Made by a program: the position numbers and the translations under genes. A stretch of DNA of 64,000 bases from Clonostachys chloroleuca (lineage: Eukaryota > Ascomycota > Sordariomycetes > Hypocreales > Bionectriaceae), in contig JBANAY010000004.1 of the NCBI GenBank assembly GCA_037952775.1, positions 1,178,001 through 1,242,000 on the forward strand, given 5' to 3'. Within the stretch, counting starts at the first letter, position 1, and every line of letters starts with the position of its first letter. The notes beneath the pieces were generated by a model. That model saw only the letters and a list, made by a program, of their open reading frames with translations. It had not been told where the DNA came from and ran no database searches. Below, one piece after another: positions 22,975 to 33,797 of the stretch.

Positions 22975-25066
22975 CGTGGAATGTGTATCCTGGTGTTGAC
23001 ACGAAGGGTAAACAAGAAGAGTGTCTTCAAGGTCTGAGCTGAACCTTTAGCTGCGCGTGACCAGCAGACAAAGGGGAAGGACCAAAGGAGCAGAGCTGTC
23101 AAGAAAATGATCAGGCTGGCTTGATCTTCTGTGTGAAGGAGGAGGTGGGCGGCAAGAGTAATTATACCTATGTACGAGAGCTACTCGACGATCGCCATAG
23201 CGGGAAGGGTAGCTACCGTGCACCCAAGACATTGCCCACTTCTAATTAACACCTTCCGACAACGTAATTTGGGGCTAGAAACAGGCTAATTATATGCATC
23301 ACCTGAAGTTCGCATGCAAAGGGTCTACTCCACCAGCCGGTATTCCAGAAAGACAGCCCATATCCGAAGGGAGAGGCGGCAGGTATGTCAGCTGGGACAC
23401 TCAGCTCACTCAGGAGCCATCTCTTCGCGCCGCTTTCTGGCCCGTCTCCCCCAACGACATTATCGAGCTGGAAAGGCATGATCCCAACACGGTCTGGGTA
23501 TGGGATTAAACCAGAGTTCCAAGTCACGGCAGACCGGGGGCGAGATTTGGCATAGTTGGGCATGGAAGATGCCGAAGGGATTGTGGGAAAAGCCCATCCC
23601 AGAGCAGATGCCGCGGACCTTGCTGAGCCGTCGACCAGTTCCAGAGAAGAATAGAGAGCGGCGGTCGGTGAGACAAGAGCAACAGGGGTGCTGATGAGTT
23701 CCAGTTCCACGTCGTCAGCCTGCAGAGGGTTGTTGCGGAGAAGAACGAGGGGTCAGAAGCTAAGGAACGGGGGACCCTTGCATTAGTGGATTAGCTGGGT
23801 TGGGCAACAAGTTAACTTATTTGCTACAGGCGCTTGAGCCAGGGCCAATTGCCAGATTCATCTCACCCATTCAGCAGTGTGCCTGGGAGGAGGGTGTGAC
23901 GATGGCTTCCGAAGCGCCTGCCAAGAAGGCCTATGATCGTCCGCCGACCAACAAAAGGCACCCGGCCAACAAGGCTAGAGCGCCTACAGCCGCAGCCCGA
24001 ACGACCAACGCGCCGCCGATCTTGGTGTTGTGCGTTAGAGCGAGATGGGCAGGCACAGAGCCAAGATCCAATTGAGGTGGTGGCACGCGGGCAAGGTGAC
24101 AGAAGAGAAGAGAGCCAGGGTCGAAGCACCTGGGACTTTGGGAGGATCTCGTTATTCGTCAGCGGCGCCTAATTGAGCCCCGCGCAGAGCTACCATGCTG
24201 AAAGGAGCATTGGTGATGCTCCATCCCATCCACCATGCGGAAGGCCTCGTGATGTGACTGACGGCACGGCGCCAATGGCACCAGATGGAAATGGACCGAC
24301 GACCTACCTAAAGCGAGCAGCCACGCGATCATCTCGATTGCGACTCTGCTTTCCCCAGACCAGTGCCAACACCGCAGGTCGCTCGATGCTACGCTCTTCC
24401 CAGCCGCCTGCAGCACGCTAACACGAATGTCCTTTCTTAATAATTGTCATAATATTACTACATGCAATTGGTGCGAATAATTGCCATGTTTTGGTCTGCC
24501 ATCACAGCTCCCGGTTCTTAACAGGCCATGCTATGGGTTGATGCTGTGGTTGGGTCGACAGACAATCGATATTCTCTTTCTTTTATGTTGGGCTGGCCCG
24601 TTTTTCCCACTGCCGACGTGCAATTGTTGGGGAGAAGTGGCATCACAAACGGGCCAGGACAAGGCTCTCGAACCCTGGCGATTATCACGTTGGGATGCGT
24701 CCGTGCCCTCGCTCACTAGGACTAATCTTCCTTCTTACTAAGAGCGGCCCCCATCCGAGATTCCACGTTTTTTTCTCCTGTCTGCCACCTCCTGGTTAGG
24801 GAACTGCCGCAGTGACACTGAAGGGATCAGCCCACGACAGCCTCGTTTGAGGAAATGGCCAGTGCCATGCCCTGTCTGCTTACGGTAATGGCTCACGCCG
24901 CACGGCATCCAGTTGCCAGGTCCAAATATAGTTCTTCCATTGGGCAAGCCGAAGCCAGTGACCCTGGACACTCTTCAAACACCTAGCCCGAATACAGTGA
25001 TCCATTTGTCGCTCGCCTTTCATGTTCCGAGATGTAGCGTCTTGAACTTATCTCATGATAATTGTA
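22975..25066. other. Gene-poor spacer between lipase and the accessory island
   Basis: About 2.1 kb with lipase promoter sequence at its left end. Frames on the minus strand at 23246-23710 (begins with GTG) and around 23900-24130 were examined; the latter includes a short frame ending in an Ala/Leu/Gly-rich hydrophobic tail, but no start, splice sites or family could be supported. From about 24430 the base composition turns AT-richer. Confidence 0.45.
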
Positions 25067-25121
25067 TTGATATTGTCTTGGTATTTTCTTGATATTATCT
25101 TGATATTGTCTTAATACTGCC
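25067..25121 (+). repeat. Five tandem copies of an 11-bp AT-rich unit
   Basis: The units are TTGATATTGTC, TTGGTATTTTC, TTGATATTATC, TTGATATTGTC and TTAATACTGCC, head to tail without gaps. The 11-bp period is close to one helical turn, so the T tracts are phased on one face of the DNA. It lies 63 bp before the ATG at 25184. Confidence 0.9.
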
Positions 25122-25183
25122 TCCGCGGACACCTGATCTCAATCGCTTCTGGTTCACATATTATTCTCAAACACCAAACCAGA

Positions 25184-26363
25184 ATGGGGACGGAGCCCAA
25201 CGGTGATCAGTGATGGCCAACATGCTGAAGGGCTCCTGAGGTCCTGTCTTGAGAATTGGTCAAGCAAAAGCCCACTGATCAATGAACAGTCGCTCAAGGA
25301 ATGGTTCAAGGTTACATCAAACGACTTCAGCTCTCATCCTCGCCTATATAATGACCATGGTTTATTTGAAATTTCTCAAGCCAGCAAAATATGCTACATT
25401 CGGCCATCCAAATCAGTTGCTCGCGATATATCAGGTCTACCAGAGGTCCATGTTATATCTTCCCATATAACATGGGCTAATGAGATCGCCGCAATCGGGA
25501 ACGAGACTTGGAAAAGAACTGGGAGTCTCATTGAAAAATGGATGGATGTATGCAAAGCTGCTGATGCTACGAACAAGAAGATACACGCTGGTCAGCAACC
25601 AACAGGATCTAGCCAAGCCAGCCACTCGAGCATGAGACCATGTGACCATTCTCATCCGTGTGGTCGCTGTGGAAGATCTACCCATTGCAGCTCTCTCCAG
25701 GCCGGGTTTCAGGGACTACTGGTATGCGGAAAATGCCTTAATATTTCAAGGAAGCTCACAGGTCCTTCAATTGGGGTATATTTTCTACTCAATGCAATGA
25801 AACAACGGGCCAAACAGGAACTGAACTTCAAAGGGCTTCAGACCAGCGGGCCAACTCTCGATAATATTGTGATCAGAATACAGACATGGCTTCAGCTAAA
25901 GTCCCAAGGCCAAGACCAGCCTGGAATATCATCTTTCGATATGTATTCTGACCAGAAATCAACAGTAGTGCCACAGTCCCATAACCCTATATTCCCATCC
26001 CTCGACGCAATGTTCCCGTTTGGCTTGACAGTAAGCGGGACTGCTTGCAGGGAAAACAGGATCGCTCTCGGTGACCGAACGCAGACAGTAAGCAGCCTCA
26101 GCAAGGGAGGGTTGCATCACTCGACGCGGCACAGCAGCGGCGTTTTGCCCAGGAGGCACTGCAGTGCCGATGAGGCGGCGATTGCCCCTTTCTTCAGGGG
26201 TCAATGGTACCCAAGACACGAGGAGAAGGTGCAACAGCTCTGCCCGGTTCCTTGCGTTTGGGTTACAGTAGTATTATGTTCGTCGGTTCGGTCACCGGCA
26301 CACCCACACACCATCCCACGCAGATCACCTCATGTTTCGAGAACCATTCTAAGAACGGTCTAG
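25184..26363 (+). pseudogene. Unrecognised accessory protein, probably with a disturbed 5' end
   Basis: A frame open from 25137 to 26363 has no ATG at its head. An ATG at 25184 in a different frame gives MGTEPNGD and would join the long frame if 7 nt (GTGATCA, imperfectly repeated with the following GTGATGG at about 25203-25216) were absent. The first 250 codons look coding: mixed composition, WF/W-rich segments (LKEWFKV, ITWANEI, WKRTGSLIEKWMDV) and a possible zinc ribbon in which CGRCGRSTHC is followed by LVCGKCLN. After about 26010 the translation becomes Arg/Ser/His-rich and looks non-coding, so the true end may be earlier or spliced. I recognise no family. It may be a degenerate gene or a spliced gene I have not resolved. 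Confidence 0.35.
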
Positions 26364-27479
26364 GACACGGCTACGTTGCGGCTCAGCGGGTCTAGTGGTT
26401 TGTGAGGGGGGCCTGTGAGACTAGAGCGAGTTTCTCACATCAAGGGCAATGTCGGTAGAGAGGCAAGGGACTAACATAAAACATCGCACCCTGAACCTCC
26501 AGCGTTGAATTTCAACACAATATCACAGCAATTAATCCAGTAATAAACACAATATCGGGCTAAATACCGTAGAATAACTTATAATTGACTTATTATCACG
26601 TCTGATGTTACTAATAAGAAAATGAATGAGGTCCCCGACTTGCGTGAAAAGAGCTTTGGTGTGCCCTGTTTTATGCCGGTCGTTTGACTGCTTTTAGTGT
26701 CCCGCTCCCATTGGGCCTTGATACTAGGAGCCCATCTAGGTATCTTTGAAGTAACCAAAGAGAAGTACTTTCCAATAGGCATTCCCTCTCAGCGACAAAT
26801 GGATTCTCTGTGTGCACGCTCTAAGCAATCTCTTCAATACTAGGAGAGCTTGTTCATATCAGTGGCCTGGTAATAGCATGCTATTCTAAACTTCAATTGT
26901 AGGTTAGCTTAATAATATTTCCAGTCTGGATTTTCTTCGCCTTTTATACTACATAGCGAGGAGTTTTGAATCTACTAATTATATCAGTACTACGTCTCTA
27001 TTCTTACATTTTCTGGCACTATATATTACAGCCCAAAGGCTCTAAGATCTTCTTAATGAGCCGGATCTATGCTACTAGGCAAACATTCAATCTCTTGCTC
27101 AACTCTTGTTATATACGCAGAGCTACTACAAACTTTTGGAGTCTTCCTAGACTCTAGTCATATTATAATATAACCTTTGCCAGCTAAGCTCAGACTTGCC
27201 TCACTTTTTACTTGCCCGTTACAAGCGGCCTCTACTTACCTCCATATTCTGTTAAATCATTCAACACTTTCTCCTTCTTTCATCTCAAGCCATAATCATT
27301 TAATACTCATCTATCTTTTATCGCCATACTTCTGCAGCCTTATATTTACCATTTTGCTCTCCCGGGCCTTGGCTCAGGTTGGCCACCTACAAATGGCTGG
27401 TCAGACGATACCGCCGTCAAAAATAAACTAGCTGTATCTTTAGATACAAGACCGTTGATGGCTGGTAGGCCACCATAAG
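26364..27479. other. AT-rich gene-free part of the accessory island
   Basis: Markedly AT-richer than the flanking core DNA, especially 26510-26610 and 26880-27180, with many TA/AT steps. No ORF over about 85 codons and no recognisable transposon protein. The composition fits a decayed repeat, possibly altered by C-to-T mutation, but no intact copy is present to compare with. Confidence 0.5.
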
Positions 27480-27793
27480 GATAAGCAAAGCTGACGAAGC
27501 CGGGGTTTTCAGCAGCTATTGATCGCATTCACTATCATCGCGGCAAATAGGATCTGACTACACTGCTTGAAGCAGCCCGAGGCTACGGCTGTTGATTACA
27601 TTCACGAGGGCCGGGGTGGATAGGATCGAGGAGAGGTCTGACTTACCTGCTCAAGGCTGTAGCTATTGATCGCATTCACAAGGGTGAAGGTAAACACCAC
27701 GAAACGCCGTCAATTAGATAGGCAAAGCTGGAAGCTACGCCCAGCCCCTGAAGGAGTCGGACAACACCTTCTCTTTTTCAGCTTTGCCTAATC
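27480..27793. mobile_element. MITE-like element with inverted ends and an internal 74-bp tandem repeat
   Basis: The left end GATAAGCAAAGCTGA (27480-27494) is matched in inverted orientation by the right end TCAGCTTTGCCTAATC (27778-27793). A third copy, GATAGGCAAAGCTG (27717-27730), lies in direct orientation inside, so the last 77 nt can also fold as a hairpin. Between them is a 74-bp tandem repeat (copies at 27511, 27585 and 27659). No transposase frame. The size (about 314 bp) and structure fit a non-autonomous element. No clear target-site duplication was found, so the boundaries are uncertain. Confidence 0.45.
27511..27700. repeat. 74-bp tandem repeat, about 2.5 diverged copies
   Basis: Copies start at 27511, 27585 and 27659, each opening with a form of GCTATTGATCGCATTCAC. 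Copy 2 differs there by changes such as GATCG to GATTA, which include C-to-T and G-to-A transitions. Direct reading. Confidence 0.7.
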
Positions 27794-27803
27794 AACGAAG
27801 TAG

Positions 27804-29213
27804 CACCTCACCTGCCCGCAGTGGGCTCTTTATCCCCCCCTCTTCCCTGACGACGGAGCCACAACCTGGGTCAAATGGTCGGACATCTTCACTGAAACAG
27901 ATAGTGAAGATGACACGAAAAGGGCATGGATGGTGTACCTGACATATCTCAGAGAAGGCATCAACTGGACCCCCGCTGATCACGCCGGGATGAGAAGATA
28001 TCTGGTCGTCCGAAGGCTCTACCAGCTTCAGAATGAGAGGCTATATTCACCAAACACTCATCAGTTATATCGCGCATTCAACATCCGACGACAGGACCTT
28101 ACCCTTGCAGTTGGCCACTTGATCATCACTCTTTATCCACGCTACCACGTCCATGAGTTTTGGGAATTATACAGAAGACTGTATCCAGCCGTGGCTGGAG
28201 GGGTAAGAAGGAGGCGAAGAGCAAGCGACAGGAACCGAGAAAGTGGGAGAGGGGAGGCCACCGCTTCCAACAACAACAGCCGGGCGGCTCTGTCCCAGAG
28301 CATAGGTGTTGATTCATATCTTGTCGAAATTCCTGACTACCTGCAGCCGAATAATGGCCAATTGGGATGTTCTGGAACCTCGACTAATACAATCTCATTC
28401 AATATCCCGCAACCTGACTCATCCGCTCTAACCCATACCGAAGAGATGACCAATACAGTCCAGTCTCTCGGTACTAGTCATGGAAATGCTGCATCATCCA
28501 ATCTGAATGAAGATACAGCGAGAACCAATACGATTCTGCCTCAAAGCCAAGGTCACGAAGATACTGCACCACCTGCTCTAAGTCAAAATACAGGGATAAC
28601 CAACATGATCCCATTTCTCGGCGCAAGTCAAGAAAATGCTACACTGTCTGAAAATTCGGAAGTGGCCAATACGATCCCGCCTCACAGTTCAGATCATGAG
28701 AGCACCGTTCCGCACAGCCCGGCTAACCAGCCTTTTGCTAACGCCAACTTCTATTCCCCTGGAAGAGTGTTTAAGAGCGCTATCAATCAGTTAAAGGAGG
28801 AAGGAGTTAAAATCAACTACATTCATCAGGCACTACCTAGCCCGACTTCAGAGACAACAAAGGAGAAAAGAGTCAATGTTAACTCTGCTAACCAGACATC
28901 AAATATCCCAAATGCTGGGGTAGTGAGGGCTGAGGATCCTTTCAACGATATAGATCTCTCATTAGCCCATAAAGGGGTTTTGAACAGCCCCTTTGTTATA
29001 TCATATCTGTTCGAGCGCTTGGTCGTACTACTACCAAGGTTGAACCAACTCGAGGAAAAGCAAAACAATGACTAGGCAAATAAAGACGAAGAGAGATCAG
29101 CTTTCTTTGCCGAATTAATTGCAGGCTACAACAAGCTTAGTACCGACCTGGACCAGCTCTTAGGACGAGTTGCTGGAGGAGAACTCTACAGGATCAAGAA
29201 GTGGGAATATTAG
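27804..29213 (+). pseudogene. Unrecognised accessory protein, 5'-truncated and interrupted by one in-frame TAG
   Basis: The frame is open from just after a TAG at 27801-27803. It is coding-like well before its first ATG (27930): ATTWVKWSDIFTETDSEDD leads straight into MVYLTYLREGINWTPADHAGM. The main stretch has an alpha-helical N-terminal part (RRYLVVRRLYQLQNERLY, LTLAVGHLIITLYPRYHVHEF) and a Ser/Thr/Asn-rich middle with three loosely repeated blocks around the motif TNTI/TNMI. A TAG at 29073-29075 stops the frame, but the same frame continues for 45 codons with normal composition (DEERSAFFAELIAGYNKL, LLGRVAGGELYRIKKWEY) to a TAG at 29211. A single CAG-to-TAG change explains this. No family recognised. 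The 5' end abuts the MITE-like element. Confidence 0.4.
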
Positions 29214-29913
29214 GAGATATTGGAGATTCACTGGAAGGGAGGTTATAAACAGACTACTTTCTATGATGAATGGAAAGATTCAGAGGTATTAACCGAAAAA
29301 GAAAAAAACAAGTAGTAACAATATTGATTGTATTATTATTAATGACACTCAATAATCCGATAATATCGGCTGCAGACTTGAAAATAAGTAGCTTATTGTT
29401 TGAGTGTCTCATTTTCAATGTCACCACCTTGCCCTGGTATGAAAGTCTGATAGGGCTCTGACTAGTGGTTAGCAATTGACTATGATAGATGATTTAGACT
29501 ATCCTAGGCTACCTATTTGCCTCTACGTTAGTCTGAGATGGTTGATAGCCAAGGCTCAGCAATACGCCGTCCGCTGGCTGTTCCACTACCAGCCAAGATA
29601 AACAAACCTCCACCTTGAATCAAATTCGCAAATTACGATAGGAAAATCGTTGAGAAAACTCTCGTGGCCAATTCAGATTGCATGTCCAGCCATTGTATGC
29701 TGAAGGTCTTAGTAGTTAATTTACACCTCTAATATTGCAACTTAGAGTGTCAGACCATTGGGAGGCGTCGACCCCCTCCCGTCTTCTTCACTCCATTATG
29801 TATCGTACATCCCTCTTCCCGCACTGTCTTTGTTCATATCGATAGTAATTCCTCGTCAACGCTGTCTCACAAAGGAAAACCGCACATCCCTGTCCCCGGA
29901 CTCGGTGTCGCCT
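29214..29913. other. Intergenic: right edge of accessory island
   Basis: 700 bp. AT-rich until about 29730, then returns to core-like composition. Contains no supportable gene; it includes the 3' flank of the bL34m gene. Confidence 0.5.
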
Positions 29914-30338
29914 CTATTGAGCGAGCTGTCGGCGACCCTTGTTTCTCCTACGCTGCAGAATCTTCCTTCCCGTCCTGCTTCTCTTGCGTGCGAGGAATCC
30001 GTGTCTGCGTTTCTGTACCAGGCGAGTGTGTCCGTTCATTGTGTTTCGGGGCCCGAAACGGACCGAGCCGAGCGCTGGGTTCGATGTGATGGCGGAGTTG
30101 GGGACGGCATCAGCAGCAGCCGATTCCGTCACTGAGGGGGTGAAAGAGGTGACATTCGGGCGGAATGCGGGTTGGGGCTGGAGGGTTGGGCGGAGAGGTG
30201 TGAAGGAGGTGAATGTCCTAGTTTTGCACGTGGTCAGAAAGATCCTGAGGCTTGGTAGGGCGGGCGTACACACCTGACAGAGGGCTTTGAGAAGGCAGGC
30301 CGCACAAGGCGAATCGCCGAGCGTGCAATTGTGTTCAT
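29914..30338 (-). CDS. MRPL34: Mitochondrial large-subunit ribosomal protein bL34m
   Basis: Two exons, 30338-30274 and 30217-29914, separated by a 56-nt intron with a CTGAC branch-type sequence; 122 aa. Exon 1 gives a clear mitochondrial targeting sequence (MNTIARSAIRLVRPAFSKPSV). A low-complexity linker follows, and the C-terminal 46 residues are an L34 domain: RNTMNGHTRLVQKRRHGFLA followed by RTGRKILQRRRNKGR. L34 is a small basic protein of the large ribosomal subunit; in fungi the nuclear copy is imported into mitochondria. The unspliced open frame reaches to 30450 but its extra residues do not resemble a targeting sequence, so the two-exon model is preferred. Confidence 0.9.
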
Positions 30339-30819
30339 CGTCAATGTGGTGGGGTAATTGAGCCGCTCTCTTGATGCTGCGGGATTGGAATCGGAGATCA
30401 AATCGAAGCTCTCGGCGAAGTTGAAGATTTCCGATCCACCTTGAATTCAACAGCCAATCAGACTTGCCATGTTGTAGCTACCCTGTACTCGAGACGAACC
30501 GCGAGGTGGTCGCATATCATCGATTGAGTGAGTCTTGTAAAGTAATTTAGTCTTTCCATTTAGAAACCCATTTTGAAAAGTCCCTGTTGTTTTCTACCTA
30601 AAATTTGGTATCTAGGGTTTCCAGTCTGACCATCGGAGGTGTCTGCTCAATTCAGATGTGAAATACCTAATCCTCTTTACTATTTGCACCTACTAATAAA
30701 TTCAAGCAACAATTACGTGACTGTGCTCCGGTCAAAGGCTATACGGCATGTAGAGCGACGAGATGTCAACTCGGGTCATTCGCCATTGGATGCCATCACA
30801 TTGTCACAATGTTGCTGAG
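30339..30819. other. Spacer upstream of bL34m, downstream of GrpB gene
   Basis: 481 bp holding the bL34m promoter and the GrpB-family 3' end. No other gene seen. Confidence 0.55.
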
Positions 30820-31451
30820 TTACTTCTCAGCCGATCCCTCTTCCCCTTTGAGATACCCTAAGGCCGTGAAAGCCCTGCGCAAGATCTCACGAATCGTATT
30901 CTCCTTGAGAAGGTTATAATCCATCGTTAACCCACCGGTCTCCCTTGTCGCCCGTGAGCTTTCTTCCTTGACCTTCACATACAGCTCCTTGTCCTCGGGG
31001 TGCTCCACCAACCAGTCACGGAAGATGCGGTGGCGCTCGACCTCGGGACAGTCTGGCGACCAGACGTGCAGGTTCGCCACCATCGGCTCATAGCCACAGA
31101 AGAAACGGTGCCCATGCCAGTGCGGCTCGCGCGTGAGGAACTGGAAGCCAGCAGCCTCGAGCGCGGGCACGAACGCCGGCTCGTCGGTGTTGTCCGGCAC
31201 GACCAGGTCGATATCAATGATATTCTTGGCAGGGAGACCTGGGATGCTGGTTGACCCGGTGTGATGAACCTCGATGGCCTTATCGCCCAGGGCTGAGATG
31301 ATCCGGGACTTGAAAGTCTCAAAGTGTTGAGGCCATGTGGGATTGGGTGGCACGATCTCAAGAGGGGGTTGGATTTGCGAAATGAGACTCGCTCGAGTCG
31401 AGATTCATCGAATTTGTAGTCCCCCAAGAGTTCCTCAACAGAAGGGGCCAT
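30820..31451 (-). CDS. GrpB / UPF0157 family protein (nucleotidyltransferase fold), apparent 1-nt frame break
   Basis: From the ATG at 31451 the frame gives MAPSVEELLGDYKFDESRLE and reads on to a run of five C (plus-strand G5, 31364-31368). Beyond it the conserved GrpB sequence continues in another frame: LEIVPPNPTWP, VHHTGSTSIPGLPAKNIIDI, HWHGHRFFCG, LHVWSPDCPEVERHRIFRDW, MDYNLLKENTIREIL. One more C in the run would give a continuous 210-aa protein of normal family length. The gap between the two frames is too short for an intron. GrpB proteins have a minimal nucleotidyltransferase-like fold; their substrate is poorly known, and in fungi they are often single, stand-alone genes. Either a real 1-nt deletion or an assembly error; I favour the latter because neighbours show the same pattern. 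Confidence 0.85.
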
Positions 31452-32613
31452 TTTGACAAGGTGTGAGAGTTTACAACGAGTTATACCTTCTTCTTCTTAT
31501 GGACTATAGTCAAAGAGCGCATTACGATAAACTTAGTTATGATGGTGGGACAGATGCTACTATAATATAGACAGATGCTGTTTTGTTTCTTCCAACACGA
31601 GTGAGTCTTTGCCAGACTTACCTAAGATAATACTATTGGACGCAGTGGACAAATTGCGACATTGATGTATGTAATACGGTCTTAACGATGAGTCACTCGC
31701 CGAGAAGGATCGCTGAAGCTGTGCAATCATCTCCCTTTCCCTCTATGTTTAGCGCAATGCAAGGGAGCGAGAAAACGAACCACTCACCACTGCATTTCAC
31801 GCCTAAATTAGAGGTGCAGCGAGATTGGTCAAAGAGATTTTCACTCAAGCGTGACGAGAACATACTAAGGGCAGTGTATCTGTGATCCATTGTGACAATA
31901 TGATTCATTGAAAGTGGCATATATACGCACAATTTCCAGTTTATTGATGTAACCATGTGTTGATAAATGAGGATATTCAAATGTCTGATTCCCATTGTAC
32001 TGTGCCTTCCTCGAGATTGTGGCTATCTAGGGTAGGTAAGTTGGTTCAGCTGTATATTGAGCGAGACTGTATAGCTCGTTTGTTTCCAAATACAAGAGTA
32101 ACTTGCGACAGAAAAGCTTAAGTTCGACCGTGGCTAGTGAGAACCTTGAGAGAGTCAAGAAGCAATTGATCTGAGGCTGGACTACAGGATACCTAATGAG
32201 GCTACTGCTTGAGGCAACTAAGAGAGAGTTTGGCTCAGCATTTGACTACTCCTTCCTTCGGAGTTTTGGGGTTCCGATCGTCCCAGATTTGCGTGGCCTG
32301 CAGGGGGGCTTACAAGGTCCCGCCTCCGAGTTGACCCCTAAAATCCAAAGCGTTCAGTGGAGAGCTCCGTAATAATAACTTATCGATAGTCTACTCAGCG
32401 CAACCTCCCTGACCGCAAGTCAGATTACACCTTGTTGCACTTGCTCAGATAGGGATTGAGTACGTGTACGGGACGGAGATTTGGATTGATCATCGCGGAG
32501 CAATTGATTGAGACTGTTTGTTTCCTCCGACGGACAAATAGTCATTGCCCAGTAGGATTTCCACCTCCCGCATCGCACCAGCGCCCATCACCGGTATCAG
32601 CGCCAGCATCACC
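31452..32613. other. Intergenic: divergent region, GrpB gene / PDR16-like gene
   Basis: About 1.16 kb between two starts pointing apart. No gene supported. AT-richer in 31480-32120. The last 70 nt before the next start are C-rich. Confidence 0.5.
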
Positions 32614-33797
32614 ATGGCCAGCAGCTCCCAGGAAGCGTCCACGGCATCTGCCACGGCCCTCAAGACGCCCATTGACCACCCAACGGCAGAGAGCAAGCCG
32701 GCACCTAGGGCCGAGTTGACTGAAGACCAGAAGACCAAGTACGAGGCTCTCCTGGCCAAAGCCAAGGAGTTCAAGGAGGTCAAGTGCACCACTGAGTCCA
32801 AGAGTGGTGACCTCACCGATGGCGAACACCAGTGGTTGTCCCGCGAGTGCCTTTTGCGGTATCTCCGTGCGACCAAGTGGAACGTCGACGAGTCGGCCAA
32901 GAGGCTGCTTGACACGCTCGCCTGGCGTCGCGAATACGGCCTGGAAGGCTTCACGCCCGAGTACATCTCCCCGGAGCAGGAGACGGGCAAGCAGATGATC
33001 TTCGGCTACGACCGCTTTGGACGCCCGTGCCAGTACTTGAACCCCAACCGCCAGAACACCGAGACAAGCCCCAGGCAGATCCACCATCTTTTCTACATGG
33101 TTGAGCGAGTCACCGATCTGATGCCGCCTGGAGTTGAGACCCTCAGCCTGCTCATCAACTTCAAGCCCAGCAAGACGAGAAAGGACACCAGTGTTCCCAT
33201 CAGCACGGCGCGTGAGGTGCTGCACATCCTGCAGAACCACTACCCTGAGCGACTTGGCAAGGCTCTCATTATCAATGGTAAGTTCTTCCCCGGACTCTAA
33301 ATTGCTATAAATAAAACCGGGTGCGATGGCCCCCTGCTAACTCTTGATTTCTTTCTTTTCTCACTGCAGTACCTTGGCTTGTTTGGGGGTTCTTCAAGCT
33401 CATCACCCCATTTATTGATCCTGTTACCCGTGAGAAGCTCAAGTTCAACGAGGACATGAAGCAGTATGTGCCACCAGAGCAGCTCTGGAGCGCCGACTGG
33501 GGAGGTGACCTGGAATTCGAGTACGACCACGAGACGTTCTGGCCCGCCCTCAACGAGATGTGCCGGAAACGCCGTGAGGAGAAGGCCAAGCGCTGGGCGG
33601 CAGCTGGCAAGCAGATTGGCGAGTCAGAGGATTACCTCGCGGGTGGCGTGGACACGAGCGTCACTGGCTTCAAGTACGAGGCCGGCAAGGCGGCCGCCGT
33701 GACCCAGAGCGACCTGAATGCAGTGGAGGAGAAGTTGGCTCAGGCTAAATTGGAGGAGAAGGAGGACGTCACGGTCGCGGCGACGACTGCTGCTTGA
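32614..33797 (+). CDS. PDR16: Sec14-like phosphatidylinositol transfer protein, Pdr16/Sfh3 type
   Basis: Two exons, 32614-33277 and 33370-33797, with a 92-nt intron; 363 aa. The ATG at 32614 is the first in frame and has a good context (ATCACCATGG). A CRAL-TRIO N domain (RECLLRYLRATKWNVDESAK, LAWRREYG) is followed by the lipid-binding domain (GKQMIFGYDRFGRPCQYL, VERVTDLMP, LSLLINFK, VLHILQNHYPERLGKALIIN, VPWLVWGFFKLITPFIDP). These segments match yeast Pdr16 closely. Pdr16 proteins bind phosphatidylinositol and sterol, sit at lipid droplets and the cell periphery, and affect azole tolerance in yeasts. The C-terminal 60 residues are Ala/Lys/Glu-rich and probably disordered. Confidence 0.93.

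Noticed and set aside
23246..23710. Minus-strand frame of about 154 codons near the lipase
   Set aside because: No ATG start (GTG), no domain, no splice support.
23900..24180. Minus-strand frames with a hydrophobic Ala/Leu/Gly-rich tail
   Set aside because: Suggestive of a small membrane protein, but I could not find a start codon or a consistent exon structure.
30820..31451. GrpB-family gene as a recent bacterial transfer
   Set aside because: The family is found in many fungi, base composition matches neighbours, and nothing bacterial adjoins it; there is no evidence for a recent event here.
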